This document shows, piece by piece, positions 16,942 to 26,005 of a stretch of 64,000 nt of DNA. Source of the stretch: Metapseudomonas otitidis (GTDB lineage: Bacteria; Pseudomonadota; Gammaproteobacteria; Pseudomonadales; Pseudomonadaceae); contig NZ_FOJP01000018.1 of the NCBI RefSeq assembly GCF_900111835.1, positions 1-64,000 on the forward strand, read 5' to 3'. Position 1 is the first letter of the stretch, and the number at the start of each line of letters is the position of its first letter. The translations under genes were made by a program, and so were the position numbers. Below the pieces are notes generated by a model. It made no database searches, was not told where the DNA came from, and worked only from the letters and a program-made list of their open reading frames with translations.

Positions 16942-18864
16942 TCACCGAAGGTCGGGGGGGCAATCGGTCGCGCCGCCCAGCCAGCGCTGCAGCACACGCT
17001 GCAGGTCTGCCCGTTTGAACGGCTTGGCGAGGTAATCGTTCATACCCGCTTCCAGGCATGCTTCGCGGTCGCCCTGAAGGGCGTTGGCGGTGAGGGCGAT
17101 GATGGGGACCCGGGTGCCTCCATTCATGCCGCGAATCTGACGGGTGGCTTCATAGCCATCGAGCACCGGCAACCGGCAGTCCATGAGGATGGCGGCGAAC
17201 CCCGTGCGAGAAGCCGCCTGCACGGCCTGGGCACCGTCGCTGACCAGGCTGACGCGGTAGCCGAGGCTGCGCAGCATGGCTTCTATCACGGTCTGGTTGA
17301 CCGGGTTGTCCTCCACCAGCAGCACGTCCTGGCCGTTGCCCGCCGCGGCCTGGTCCGGGTAGGGGCTGTCCGTGCGGTTCACCTGCTGGCGGAAGGGCAG
17401 GGGGATTTCCAGGGTGAACACCGAGCCCTGGCCCTGGTGGCTTTCGGCGCGCAGGGTGCCGCCCATGCGCTCGGCCAGGGTGCGGGCGATGGGCAGGCCG
17501 AGGCCGGTGCCGCCGTAGCGCCGGGAAATGGAGCTGTCGGCCTGCTGGAAGGCGTCGAACATGTGCTCCAGCCGTTCCGGGGGAATGCCGATGCCGCTGT
17601 CGTGCACGGCGCAGGTGAGCCAGAGCACCTGGTCGTCCAGCGCCTGCCACTGGGTGACCACGCGGATGCTGCCCTCTTCGGTGAACTTCAGGGCATTGCC
17701 GACCAGGTTCACCAGGATCTGCCGGATGCGCGTCGGGTCGCCCTGGACCTCCACCTGTTCCAGGCCGGGCTGAGTCTCCACGATCAACGCCAGGCCACGC
17801 TGCTGGGCGCTGTGCTGGAACACCTGCACCGAACCGTTGATCAGCTCCAGCAGGTTGAAGGCGATGCGCTCCAGTTCCAGCGCGCCCCGCTCGATGCGGG
17901 AGAAGTCGAGGATGTCGTTGATCACCTTCAGCAGGTGCTCGGTGGACTCGGTGGCCAGGGCGGCGTACTCGGCCTGCTCCTGGGTCATTTCGGTTGTTTC
18001 AAGAAGTTGCAGCATGCCCAGCACACCGTTCATCGGCGTGCGCAGCTCGTGGCTCATCATCGCCAGGAAGTCGGACTTGGCGCGGTTGGCCTGCTCGGCT
18101 TCTTCCCGCGCGGCAATCAGCTGGTCGATGGCCTGGCGCTGTTCCCGGCTGGCGCGGTCGAGGCCGCTGGCGAGGTTGTTGATGTGCCGGGCCAGGTCAC
18201 CCAGTTCACCTTCCTCCATCACCGGCAGGCTGGCCTGGTAGTTGCCGGCCTGGATGGCCTCCACTGCCTGGCCCATGGCGCTGATGGGCTGTGACAGGCG
18301 GATGGCCAGGCGGCGCGCCACCAGGAAGGTGAGGATCAGGGCGAACAGCGCCAGCAGCGTGGCCTTGAGCAGTATCTCCTGCTGGCGACTGCTGAACGCA
18401 TCGTTGGACATGCCGACCACCACGCGCCCGAGGTAGCCGGTGGCCAGCTTGCTGTCGCCACGTCCGGCGTGGAACAGCGTCTCGTTGCCCAGTTGCACCT
18501 GCTGCAGGCGGATGGGCGCATGGAAGATCTCCACCTGCGCACCGTTGCGTTCGAGGGTGCCCGGCTGCTCGACGTAGGCGAGGATGGCGTCGTCCTGGTC
18601 GCGCACTTCCAGGAAACGCACATGGGGGGTGTCCAGGGTGGCCTTGAGCAGGCCTTCCAGCACCGGGCGGTTGCCGGCGATCACGCCGTATTCGGCTGCC
18701 GGCGCCAACTGGTTGGCGATCAACTGGCCGGTGTGGTTGAGCTCCTGGCGCAGGTCCTGCAGCCGGGCGAAGGTGAAGAAGCCGGTCAGCAGCAAGGTCA
18801 GCAGCAGGGCGGGGCCAAGACTGATGAGTTGGGTGCGGGTGTGGATGTCCCAGCTGCGGGTCAT
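16942..18864 (-). CDS. BarA-like hybrid sensor kinase (PA1611 type)
   Basis: 640 residues. TM1 (about 13-32), periplasmic BarA-type sensory region (about 33-160), TM2 (about 165-185), HAMP (about 186-240), HisKA with His272 (MMSHELRTPMNG), HATPase (N390, DSGIGI, GGTGLGL) and a C-terminal receiver (about 512-630) with Asp562 and Lys614. There is no Hpt domain, so phosphate must pass to a separate Hpt protein. By position beside fabA and by layout it looks like P. aeruginosa PA1611, which works with HptB and RetS in the Gac/Rsm lifestyle switch. This link is from recalled literature. AGGAGG lies nine bases before the ATG. Confidence 0.9.
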   Translation of the reverse strand: MTRSWDIHTRTQLISLGPALLLTLLLTGFFTFARLQDLRQELNHTGQLIANQLAPAAEYGVIAGNRPVLEGLLKATLDTPHVRFLEVRDQDDAILAYVEQPGTLERNGAQVEIFHAPIRLQQVQLGNETLFHAGRGDSKLATGYLGRVVVGMSNDAFSSRQQEILLKATLLALFALILTFLVARRLAIRLSQPISAMGQAVEAIQAGNYQASLPVMEEGELGDLARHINNLASGLDRASREQRQAIDQLIAAREEAEQANRAKSDFLAMMSHELRTPMNGVLGMLQLLETTEMTQEQAEYAALATESTEHLLKVINDILDFSRIERGALELERIAFNLLELINGSVQVFQHSAQQRGLALIVETQPGLEQVEVQGDPTRIRQILVNLVGNALKFTEEGSIRVVTQWQALDDQVLWLTCAVHDSGIGIPPERLEHMFDAFQQADSSISRRYGGTGLGLPIARTLAERMGGTLRAESHQGQGSVFTLEIPLPFRQQVNRTDSPYPDQAAAGNGQDVLLVEDNPVNQTVIEAMLRSLGYRVSLVSDGAQAVQAASRTGFAAILMDCRLPVLDGYEATRQIRGMNGGTRVPIIALTANALQGDREACLEAGMNDYLAKPFKRADLQRVLQRWLGGATDCPPDLR

Positions 18865-19228
18865 GGGGTGGTGCCTCCTGGGCCCGTCAGCGTGGAGTCA
18901 AGGTGCGTCAGCCCCCGGGCGTTTCCGCTTTGGTCGCTCGCCCGGGCGCCCGCGTCACCTTGGCGGCATGCGAGCCGTCGGGTAGAAGAGGCGGGCGAGG
19001 GGTGTGGAGGCATGCAGGGGTCTCGGCGCAGGGCTTGCCAGGTTGGGTGATGGCCGTTCGGCGGGCGTTCGGCACCGCAAAACCACGAAACGGTCACATG
19101 GGTGCGGGATTTTCGTCGCTCCCCCGCGGCTTGACCAGTGGCAGATGCCCGGTTTGAGACTGGTTGGTCGCTCGGGCCTCCGTATAATGCGCGGATTCGC
19201 CACCCGGGTGGCTCTACATGGACTGGTT
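18865..19228. other. Divergent intergenic region hybrid kinase / gpsA, with TATAAT
   Basis: 364 bases between two outward genes. A perfect TATAAT at 19183-19188 stands 41 bp before the gpsA ATG; no good -35 lies at 17 bp (CTGGTT), so it may need help or act as an extended -10. GCCCCCGGGCG...CGCCCGGGCGCC forms GC-rich inverted repeats near 18912-18953. No convincing gene is seen. Confidence 0.5.
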
Positions 19229-20251
19229 ATGACTCGAGATCAATCGATCGCAGTGCTGGGTGGCGGCAGCTTCGGCACCGCCATTGCCAACCTCCTCGCC
19301 GAGAACGGCAACAGCGTGCTGCAGTGGATGCGCGACCCCCAGCAGGCCGAGGCGATTCGCCAGAACCGCGAGAACCCCCGCTACCTCAAGGGGGTGAAGA
19401 TCCACCCCGGGGTCAGCCCCAGTTCCGACCTGCCGGCCGTGCTGGCGGCCTGCGACCTGGTGTTCGTGGCTATCCCCTCCAGCGCCCTGCGCAAGGCCCT
19501 GGAGCCGGTGGCCGAGCAGCTCGAAGGCAAGCTGCTGGTGAGTCTGACCAAGGGCATCGAGGCCCAGAGCTTCAAGCTGATGAGCCAGATCCTCGAAGAC
19601 GTGGCGCCCAAGGCGCGCATCGGCGTGCTCTCCGGCCCGAACCTGGCCAAGGAAGTGGCCGATCACGCGCTGACCGCCACCGTGGTCGCCAGCGAGGACG
19701 CCGAGCTTTGCCAGCGCGTGCAGCAGGCCCTGCACGGCAAGACCTTCCGCGTCTATGCCAGCGCCGACCGCTTCGGCGTGGAGCTGGGCGGCGCGCTGAA
19801 GAACGTCTACGCCATCATCGCCGGCATGGCCGCCGCCCTGGGCATGGGCGAGAACACCAAGAGCATGCTGATCACCCGGGCACTGGCCGAGATGACCCGA
19901 TTCGCCGTCAAGCTCGGCGCCAACCCCATGACATTCCTCGGCCTGGCCGGTGTCGGTGACCTGATCGTCACCTGCTCCTCGCCCAAGAGCCGCAACTACC
20001 AGGTGGGCTTCGCCCTGGGCGAGGGGCTGTCCCTGGAGGATGCCGTGGCCCGCCTGGGCGAGGTGGCCGAGGGGGTCAACACCCTCAAGGTGCTGAAAGC
20101 CCGTGCCGAGGAACTGCAGGTCTACATGCCGCTGGTCTCCGGCCTGCACGCCATCCTCTTCGAAGGGCGCACCCTGGCCCAGGTGATCGAGGTGCTGATG
20201 CGTGGCGAGCCGAAGACCGACGTCGACTTCATCCCCACCAGCGGCTTCTGA
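19229..20251 (+). CDS. gpsA: sn-Glycerol-3-phosphate dehydrogenase [NAD(P)+]
   Basis: 340 residues, the usual GpsA length. It starts with the Rossmann motif [10 protein letters not shown] (about 9-18). The central [14 protein letters not shown] and catalytic Lys region [10 protein letters not shown] are present, and it ends in the typical ...VDFIPTSGF. It makes glycerol-3-phosphate from DHAP for phospholipid synthesis. The ATG at 19229 is chosen over upstream in-frame codons because the family N-terminus starts here and a TATAAT promoter lies 41 bp upstream. A DUF4389 gene and sixA follow, probably in one operon. Confidence 0.96.
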   Translation: MTRDQSIAVLGGGSFGTAIANLLAENGNSVLQWMRDPQQAEAIRQNRENPRYLKGVKIHPGVSPSSDLPAVLAACDLVFVAIPSSALRKALEPVAEQLEGKLLVSLTKGIEAQSFKLMSQILEDVAPKARIGVLSGPNLAKEVADHALTATVVASEDAELCQRVQQALHGKTFRVYASADRFGVELGGALKNVYAIIAGMAAALGMGENTKSMLITRALAEMTRFAVKLGANPMTFLGLAGVGDLIVTCSSPKSRNYQVGFALGEGLSLEDAVARLGEVAEGVNTLKVLKARAEELQVYMPLVSGLHAILFEGRTLAQVIEVLMRGEPKTDVDFIPTSGF

Positions 20252-20280
20252 ACCAGCCGCCCCAGGACCAGGAGCTAACC

Positions 20281-20628
20281 ATGAGCAATGAGCAAGAAGA
20301 CCTGCAGCGCGAGTCCATCCTGCTGCGTGTGTTGTGGATGCTGATCTTCGTCATCGTCTGGCAGTTGGCCGAGATCGTGCTCGGCGTGGTGGTGCTGGCC
20401 CAGTTGGGCTACCGCGCCTTCTACGGCGCGCCCAACGGCGGGCTGATGGCCTTCGGTGACAGCCTCAGCCAGTACCTGGCCCAGATCGGCCGCTTCGGCA
20501 CCTTCAATACCGAGGAAAAGCCCTGGCCGTTCGCCGACTGGCCGACCCCGCGCGCGCCGGAAGGCGAGGCCGCCCACAGCGTGCCCCCGGCGCCCCACCC
20601 GGTACGTGACGAAGAGCCGAAGCTGTGA
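20281..20628 (+). CDS. DUF4389 membrane protein
   Basis: 115 residues. One long hydrophobic segment (about 15-45), then an amphipathic region and a proline-rich, hydrophilic tail, matching the DUF4389 family. It sits between gpsA (29 bp gap) and sixA (4-bp overlap), the order I recall from other pseudomonads. AGGAG precedes the ATG. The molecular function is unknown; a single-pass inner-membrane protein tied to lipid metabolism is possible only by context. Confidence 0.8.
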   Translation: MSNEQEDLQRESILLRVLWMLIFVIVWQLAEIVLGVVVLAQLGYRAFYGAPNGGLMAFGDSLSQYLAQIGRFGTFNTEEKPWPFADWPTPRAPEGEAAHSVPPAPHPVRDEEPKL

Positions 20629-21089
20629 AGCTCTGGCTGCTGCGCCACGGCGAGGCTGAGCCCCGGGCCGCCACCGATGCCGAGCGACCGCTGACCCGCA
20701 ACGGCCGCCAGGAGGTGCTGCAGGCTGCAGCCCGCCTGGCGGGAGTGCCATTGGACGCGATCATCGTCAGCCCCTACCTGCGCGCCCGGCAGACGGCCGA
20801 ACTGGTGGTCGAGGCCCTGGCATTCCAGGGGGCGGTGCTGGTGGAGGGCTGGCTGACACCGGAAAGCGACCCGCGCGAGGCGCTCGACCGACTGGCTCGG
20901 CGGGAGGAGAGCCAGCTGCTGCTGGTGACCCACAACCCGTTCGTAGGGGAACTGGCTGGCTTGCTCGTCCACGGCCATCGCCAGCAGCCATTGGCCATGA
21001 GCACCGCCAGCCTGGCCGAACTCGACGGCGCAATGCCCCTGGCCGGGGTGATGGACCTGCGTGCGCTTCACCATCCCCATCGCCTGTGA
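20625..21089 (+). CDS. sixA: Phosphohistidine phosphatase SixA
   Basis: 154 residues of the small histidine-phosphatase (phosphoglycerate-mutase-like) fold. The N-terminal LRHGEAE carries the catalytic His8, SPYLRARQTAEL gives the second Arg, and VTHNPFVGELAG the second catalytic His. SixA removes phosphate from His residues of Hpt domains or the nitrogen-PTS. It starts with GTG in a GTGA overlap with the DUF4389 stop, so translation is coupled. Several hybrid kinases and one Hpt domain are encoded in this window, but no direct link is shown. Confidence 0.92.
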   Translation: MKLWLLRHGEAEPRAATDAERPLTRNGRQEVLQAAARLAGVPLDAIIVSPYLRARQTAELVVEALAFQGAVLVEGWLTPESDPREALDRLARREESQLLLVTHNPFVGELAGLLVHGHRQQPLAMSTASLAELDGAMPLAGVMDLRALHHPHRL

Positions 21090-21116
21090 CCCCGCCGGGG
21101 CTCAAGGAAGACTGCC

Positions 21117-21554
21117 GTGATCCGTGATTTCACCCGCCAGGCACTCGCCTGGCTTCTGGCCGTGGCCTGCATCCCCTTCGCGGGCGCTGCCGATCACCCC
21201 GACCCGTCCTACTTCGTCGGCCGCTACTGGGTGGTGGGCCGCCTGCCGGACAGCGGCACGCCCTACAGCGGCGACCTCAAGGTCTACCTGCATGAGGGCG
21301 AGATGGCGCTGTACTGGGAGGTGGGCGATGAGGTCTGGACCGGGCGGGCGACCTTCGTCGAGTCGGAGCTTGTCGATACCGCCACCCAGCTGCGCATCAC
21401 CGTCGAGCGCAATGGCCATCCGTACGAAGGGACGCTGCTCTGGCGTAACGACCTGGACAACTACCCAAGGGTCTCGGGCTACATCTACGACCCGAAGGTC
21501 GACACCGACAAACCGGGCTTGGAGGCCTGGTTCCCCAACCCCGAGTCCCCCTGA
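21117..21554 (+). CDS. Secreted protein of unknown function
   Basis: 145 residues starting with GTG (AAGGAAG upstream). A signal peptide ends near ...CIPFAGAADH. The mature part of about 120 residues is beta-rich with many Trp/Tyr residues and no cysteine, suggesting a small periplasmic beta-barrel or lipocalin-like fold. I recognise no catalytic motif. It lies 27 bp after sixA and may be co-transcribed. It faces the alx-like gene, leaving only 36 bp between the stop codons. Confidence 0.65.
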   Translation: MIRDFTRQALAWLLAVACIPFAGAADHPDPSYFVGRYWVVGRLPDSGTPYSGDLKVYLHEGEMALYWEVGDEVWTGRATFVESELVDTATQLRITVERNGHPYEGTLLWRNDLDNYPRVSGYIYDPKVDTDKPGLEAWFPNPESP

Positions 21555-21590
21555 ACGAAACGCCCGGCCAAGGGGCCGGGCGCAGTGGGG

Positions 21591-22577
21591 TCAGTGGCTG
21601 GGAGCCTTGTCACCCCTCGTCTTCCAGAGCGAGTAAAGTACGCCGCCGATCAGCAGGCCGAGGGTCACGCTCAAGGAGATGACCGGAGGAATCTTGCCGA
21701 TGAAGCCCACCAGGAAGATCTTGCCGCCGATGAACACCAGCACCAGGGCCAGGGCGTACTTCAGGTAGGCGAAGCGGTGGATCAGCGCCGCCAGGGCGAA
21801 GTACAGGGCCCGCAGACCGAGGATGGCGAAGATGTTGGAGGTGTAGACGATGAACGGGTCCTGGGTGATGGCGAAGATCGCCGGGACGCTGTCCACCGCG
21901 AACACCAGATCCGCCAGCTCGATCAGCACCAAGGCCAGCAGCAGCGGCGTACCCCAGAGCACCACACGGCCGCTGGTGTCCGGCTGGCGGACGAAGAAGC
22001 GCTGGCCGTGTAGTTGGTCGGTAATCCGCATGTGACGTCGCAGGAAGCGCACGAAGCGGTTCTCCGCCAGGTTCGGCTCATCGTCCACCTTGGCGAACAG
22101 CATCTTCACGCCGGTGATGACCAGGAACACGCCGAACACGTAGAGGATCCAGCTGAACTCATGGATCAGTGCGGCGCCCAGGGCGATCATCACGCCACGC
22201 AGCACGATCACGCCCATGATTCCCCAGAACAGCACTTTGTGCTGGTACTGCCGCGGGATGGCCAGGAAGCTGAAGATCATCGCCATCAGGAACACGTTGT
22301 CCATCGACAGCGACTTCTCGATCAGGAAGCCGGTGACGTAGTCCATGCTCGCGTCAGCGCCTTTCTGGTGCCAGACCCAGAGGCCGAACAGCAGACCTGC
22401 AGTGATGTAGCCGGCGGAGAGCATCAGGCTCTCCTTCACGCCGATCTCGCGCTCCTTGCGATGGAGCACGCCGAGGTCGAAGGCCAGCAGAGACACGACT
22501 ATGGCGATGAAGACCAGCCAGAGCCAGGTTGAGGTGCCGAGGAAGTCGGCGAAGAGAAATGAATCTAGGGCAGTCAT
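21591..22577 (-). CDS. Alx/TerC family membrane protein (probable Mn exporter)
   Basis: 328 residues with about nine hydrophobic segments. The conserved acidic membrane motifs are present: LAFDLGVLH (about residue 36), EKSLSMDNVF (about 88-97) and ELADLVFAVDSVPAI (about 215-230). The family includes E. coli Alx, linked to manganese export and alkaline pH, and TerC, associated with tellurite resistance. Length and the split halves agree better with Alx. AGGAGG precedes the ATG. In many bacteria alx genes carry a yybP-ykoY Mn riboswitch; the leader here is suggestive but not decisive. Confidence 0.88.
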   Translation of the reverse strand: MTALDSFLFADFLGTSTWLWLVFIAIVVSLLAFDLGVLHRKEREIGVKESLMLSAGYITAGLLFGLWVWHQKGADASMDYVTGFLIEKSLSMDNVFLMAMIFSFLAIPRQYQHKVLFWGIMGVIVLRGVMIALGAALIHEFSWILYVFGVFLVITGVKMLFAKVDDEPNLAENRFVRFLRRHMRITDQLHGQRFFVRQPDTSGRVVLWGTPLLLALVLIELADLVFAVDSVPAIFAITQDPFIVYTSNIFAILGLRALYFALAALIHRFAYLKYALALVLVFIGGKIFLVGFIGKIPPVISLSVTLGLLIGGVLYSLWKTRGDKAPSH

Positions 22578-22754
22578 GAGCCCCTCCTTTCAGTCGAATT
22601 GAACCAACTATGACTCCGACATGGCGGCGCTAACCGTCAGAGGGGCCCGGCGTCATGGCGGCGAGAATACGGACCGCCTCCTACCCACTCAAGCTGGCCT
22701 TTTTGCAAATTGTGTACGCCGCCGACAGACGTCACGGTCGATACATTTCTTAAC

Positions 22755-22804
22755 TTGCGCCTGGGATGGCGTGCGTGGAATAGTCGACCAAGCAAGTGCT
22801 TGGT
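22755..22804 (+). promoter_or_regulatory. Promoter and TetR-like palindromic operator of the acyl-CoA ligase gene
   Basis: ACCAAGCA-AG-TGCTTGGT (22787-22804) is a perfect 18-bp inverted repeat with 8-bp arms. TTGCGC (22755-22760) and AATAGT (22779-22784), 18 bp apart, form a plausible promoter whose start point would lie inside the palindrome. Such AAGCA/TGCTT operators are common for TetR-type regulators of acyl-CoA metabolism. No regulator gene is adjacent. Confidence 0.6.
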
Positions 22805-22841
22805 TGTCCCCGATTCACAAGAATAAGAAGGAGGAGGCCCT

Positions 22842-24509
22842 GTGGCTGATGCAGTCCGTTTGCCGCTCGACATGTTCTTCGAGCGTGAAGCACGTCATCC
22901 CAATAAGCGTTACCTGGTGCAGCCCATGGCAGGCGGCCAGGTGGAAGAGCTAACCTGGGGCGATGTCGGCGACCAGGCGCGACGCGCCGCCAGTTGGCTC
23001 AGGGGGCGCGACCTCCCCCCGGGCAGCCGCATCGCGATCATTTCCAAGAACTGTGCCCACTGGATCGTGGCCGACCTGGCGATCTGGATGGCCGGGCACG
23101 TCTCGGTGCCCCTGTACCCCAACCTCACCGGCGAGTCCGTCCGCCAGGTGCTGGAACACTCCGAAAGCGCCCTGGCGTTCATTGGCAAGCTGGACGACTG
23201 GCCGGCCATGAGCGGCGGGATTCCCGAGGGTGTGGCGACCATCGCGCTGCCCATCCACCCCGAGGGCACCTTCGACTACGCCTGGTCGGACCTGCTGGAT
23301 TCCACCCCCATCCGCGACAACCCCCGCACCCGTCCCGAGCAGCTCGCCACCATCATCTACACCTCCGGCACCACCGGCACGCCGAAGGGCGTCATGCAGA
23401 GCTTCGGCAACTTCGCCTTCGCCGCCGAGCACGGCGTGCAACTGTTCAATACCGGCGAGAGCGATCGCCTGCTGTCCTACCTGCCGTTGTGCCACGTGGC
23501 CGAGCGGATGTTCGTCGAGATGGCTTCCCTCTATGCCGGGCAGACGGTGTTCTTCGCCGAAAGCCTCGACACCTTCCTCCGCGACCTGCGCCGCGCGCGG
23601 CCCACGGCGATCTTCGGCGTGCCGCGCATCTGGACCAAGTTCCAGATGGGCGTTTTCGAGAAGATGCCCGCCCAGAAGCTGGACCGCCTGCTGCGCCTGC
23701 CACTGATCGGCCGCTTCATCGGGCGCAAGGTCCTCGCCGGCCTGGGGCTCGATGCCGTGCGCGTCGCCCTGTGCGGCGCGGCCCCGGTGCCCGAGGCGCT
23801 GCTGCACTGGTACAAGCGCCTGGGCCTGGACGTGCTGGAGGTCTACGGCATGACCGAGAACTGCGGCTATTCCCATGTCTGCCGCCCCGGTGAGCAGAAG
23901 ACCGGCTGGATCGGCCGCAACAGCCCCGGCGTCGAAGTGCGCATCAGCGAGGAAGGGGAGGTCCAGGTCCGCAGCGGCGCCACCATGCAGGGTTACTACA
24001 AGGACCCGGAACGCACCGCCGAGACCATCACCCCCGACGGCTTCCTGCGCACCGGCGACAAGGGCGAGCAGGACGCCGACGGCAACCTGCGGCTCACCGG
24101 CCGCATCAAGGAGATCTTCAAGACCAGCAAGGGCAAGTACGTCGCCCCCGCACCCATCGAGAACCGCCTGGCCGTGCACACCCGCATCGAGCAGGTGTGC
24201 GTGGTGGGCGACGGCCTGCCGCAGCCGATGGCCCTCTGCGTGCTCTCCGAGGTGGGGCGCCAGGAGGCCGGCAACGGCACCCGTGAACAGCTGGAAGGCA
24301 GCCTCCGGGCCCTGCTCGACGAGGTCAACCAGGCGCTGGACAAACACGAGCGCCTGCTCGGCCTGGTGCTGGTGAAGGACGTCTGGGCGGTGGACAACGG
24401 CTTCCTCACTCCGACCCTGAAGATCAAGCGCAACGTCGTCGAAGGCACCTACGGGCCGCGTTTCCCCGAGTGGATCGAGCGTCGCGAAACGGTGCTCTGG
24501 CACGACTGA
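22842..24509 (+). CDS. AMP-binding acyl-CoA synthetase
   Basis: 555 residues, starting with GTG 4 bases after GGAGGAGG. The adenylate-forming signature YTSGTTGTPKG is at 173-183. EVYGMTENCGY (A5-like), RTGDKGEQDADGNLRLTGR (A7/A8) and GKYVAPAPIEN follow, as in long-chain acyl-CoA synthetases. It activates a carboxylic acid, probably a fatty acid, to its CoA thioester. A hotdog thioesterase gene follows after 44 bp, so synthesis and hydrolysis of the thioester are paired. The operon has a perfect palindromic operator. Chain-length preference cannot be read from the sequence. Confidence 0.92.
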   Translation: MADAVRLPLDMFFEREARHPNKRYLVQPMAGGQVEELTWGDVGDQARRAASWLRGRDLPPGSRIAIISKNCAHWIVADLAIWMAGHVSVPLYPNLTGESVRQVLEHSESALAFIGKLDDWPAMSGGIPEGVATIALPIHPEGTFDYAWSDLLDSTPIRDNPRTRPEQLATIIYTSGTTGTPKGVMQSFGNFAFAAEHGVQLFNTGESDRLLSYLPLCHVAERMFVEMASLYAGQTVFFAESLDTFLRDLRRARPTAIFGVPRIWTKFQMGVFEKMPAQKLDRLLRLPLIGRFIGRKVLAGLGLDAVRVALCGAAPVPEALLHWYKRLGLDVLEVYGMTENCGYSHVCRPGEQKTGWIGRNSPGVEVRISEEGEVQVRSGATMQGYYKDPERTAETITPDGFLRTGDKGEQDADGNLRLTGRIKEIFKTSKGKYVAPAPIENRLAVHTRIEQVCVVGDGLPQPMALCVLSEVGRQEAGNGTREQLEGSLRALLDEVNQALDKHERLLGLVLVKDVWAVDNGFLTPTLKIKRNVVEGTYGPRFPEWIERRETVLWHD

Positions 24510-24553
24510 AGTCCGCGCCGGTCACCCCGGCGCCCACCCAACAAGGAGTCGAC

Positions 24554-24997
24554 ATGAGCCTGTGGCGCGAAACCCCCGATCTGGACCGCCTCAACGCCAC
24601 CCTGCGCAACACCATCGGCGAGGTGCTGGACATCCGCTTCGAAGCCTTCGACGAGGGCTCGATCACCGCCAGCATGGTGGTGGACGGCCGTACCCACCAA
24701 CCCTACGGACTGCTCCACGGCGGCGCGTCCGTGGTGCTGGCCGAAACCCTCGGCTCCACCGCCGCCTACCTGTGCATCGACACCAGCCGCTTCTATTGCG
24801 TAGGGCTGGAAGTGAACGCCAACCACCTGCGCGGTCTGCGCAGCGGCAGGGTCACTGCGGTTGCCCGGCCGGTGCACCTGGGGCGCTCCACCCATGTGTG
24901 GGACATCCGCCTCAGCGGCGACGATGGCAAGCCCAGCTGCATCTCGCGGCTGACCATGGCTATCGTGCCCCTGGGGGAGGAGCCGCCGCGCAGCTGA
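24554..24997 (+). CDS. PaaI-type hotdog acyl-CoA thioesterase
   Basis: 147 residues from the ATG with AAGGAG five bases upstream. It shows the hotdog signature GLLHGGASVVLAETLGS (about 52-68) with the likely catalytic Glu64 and the HGG loop. The family (PaaI/MenI/YbgC-like) hydrolyses acyl-, aryl- or hydroxybenzoyl-CoA esters in the cytosol. Together with the upstream ligase it may prevent trapping of CoA or set free a product acid. A bidirectional terminator follows. Confidence 0.9.
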   Translation: MSLWRETPDLDRLNATLRNTIGEVLDIRFEAFDEGSITASMVVDGRTHQPYGLLHGGASVVLAETLGSTAAYLCIDTSRFYCVGLEVNANHLRGLRSGRVTAVARPVHLGRSTHVWDIRLSGDDGKPSCISRLTMAIVPLGEEPPRS

Positions 24998-25007
24998 TGT
25001 GCAAAAG

Positions 25008-25034
25008 AAAGGGGTCGCTTCAGCGGCCCCTTTT
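25008..25034. terminator. Bidirectional terminator between thioesterase gene and xthA
   Basis: AAAGGGGTCGC-TTCA-GCGGCCCCTTTT forms an imperfect 11-bp stem with A-rich and T-rich flanks, placed between two convergent stop codons (24997 and 25038). Confidence 0.85.
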
Positions 25035-25037
25035 CAT

Positions 25038-25850
25038 TCATGCCAGGTCCAGCCAGATCGGCGCGTGGTCGGAGGGTTTCTCCATGCCGCGCAGATCGTA
25101 GTCGATCCCGGCATCGCGCAGTCGCGCCTGCAGCGGCTGGCTGGCGAGGATCACGTCGATGCGCAGGCCGCGCTTGGGGGTGTCCTCGAAACCGCGACTG
25201 CGGTAGTCGAACCAGCTGAAGCGATCATTCACCTCGGGGTGGAGGTCGCGGAAGCTGTCCACCAGGCCCCAGCCTTTCAGGGTGGCCAGCCACTCGCGCT
25301 CTTCCGGCAGGAAGCTGCACTTGCCGGTCTTCAGCCAGCGCTTGCGGTTCTCCTCGCCGATGCCGATGTCGCAATCTTCCGGCGAGATGTTGATGTCGCC
25401 CATCACCACCAGCGGCTGGGAGGGGGCGAAGCGGCTTTCCAGCAGCGCCTGCAGGTCGGCATAGAAGCGTTGCTTGGCCGGGAACTTCACCGGGTGATCG
25501 CGGCTCTCGCCCTGGGGGAAGTAGCCGTTCATCACCGTCACCGGGTTGCCCTGTTCGTCGGCGAAGGTGCCGTAGATGAAGCGGCGCTGGGCGTCCTCGT
25601 CATCCCCCGGGAAGCCCTTGTGCAACTCCAGCGGTGCCTGGCGCGACAGCAGCGCCACGCCGTAGTGGCCCTTCTGCCCGTGGTAGTGGACGTGGTAGCC
25701 GAGCTGGCGGATCTCCGCTTCCGGGAACTGCTCGTCGGCCACCTTGGTCTCCTGCAGGCCGATCACGTCGGGCTGGTGCTTGGCGATCAGCGCCTCCAAC
25801 TGGTGGGGGCGGGCGCGCAGGCCGTTGATGTTGAACGAAACGATCTTCAT
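25038..25850 (-). CDS. xthA: Exodeoxyribonuclease III (AP endonuclease)
   Basis: 270 residues of the exonuclease III/APE1 family: N-terminal [14 protein letters not shown], metal ligand Glu in QETKV, the Tyr/Asp active-site regions ([14 protein letters not shown]) and C-terminal [10 protein letters not shown] with the catalytic His. It repairs abasic sites and trims 3' blocked ends. An in-frame ATG four codons upstream (25862) is possible; the inner start fits the family N-terminus. Neither has a good ribosome site. The gene diverges from a GNAT gene. Confidence 0.93.
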   Translation of the reverse strand: MKIVSFNINGLRARPHQLEALIAKHQPDVIGLQETKVADEQFPEAEIRQLGYHVHYHGQKGHYGVALLSRQAPLELHKGFPGDDEDAQRRFIYGTFADEQGNPVTVMNGYFPQGESRDHPVKFPAKQRFYADLQALLESRFAPSQPLVVMGDINISPEDCDIGIGEENRKRWLKTGKCSFLPEEREWLATLKGWGLVDSFRDLHPEVNDRFSWFDYRSRGFEDTPKRGLRIDVILASQPLQARLRDAGIDYDLRGMEKPSDHAPIWLDLA

Positions 25851-26005
25851 GGGGGCAGCCATCCGGAAAAAGTATCGAATCCTAGCCCAACGCCCGCCGG
25901 GCCTGCCAGCACATGGCGGCGGGGCAGGGGGGCTGCTAGCTTTTCAGCCAGCCGGGGCAACTGCCCATCGCGGCGACCATAACCAGAACAACGAGGACAC
26001 CGTGC

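Noticed and set aside
16894-18294. 466-codon plus-strand frame opposite the BarA-like kinase
   Set aside because: Shadow of the kinase gene; it has no family motifs and would clash with the kinase reading frame.
19004-19228. 75-codon N-terminal extension of gpsA
   Set aside because: It includes the TATAAT promoter and does not resemble GpsA, whose family N-terminus begins at 19229.
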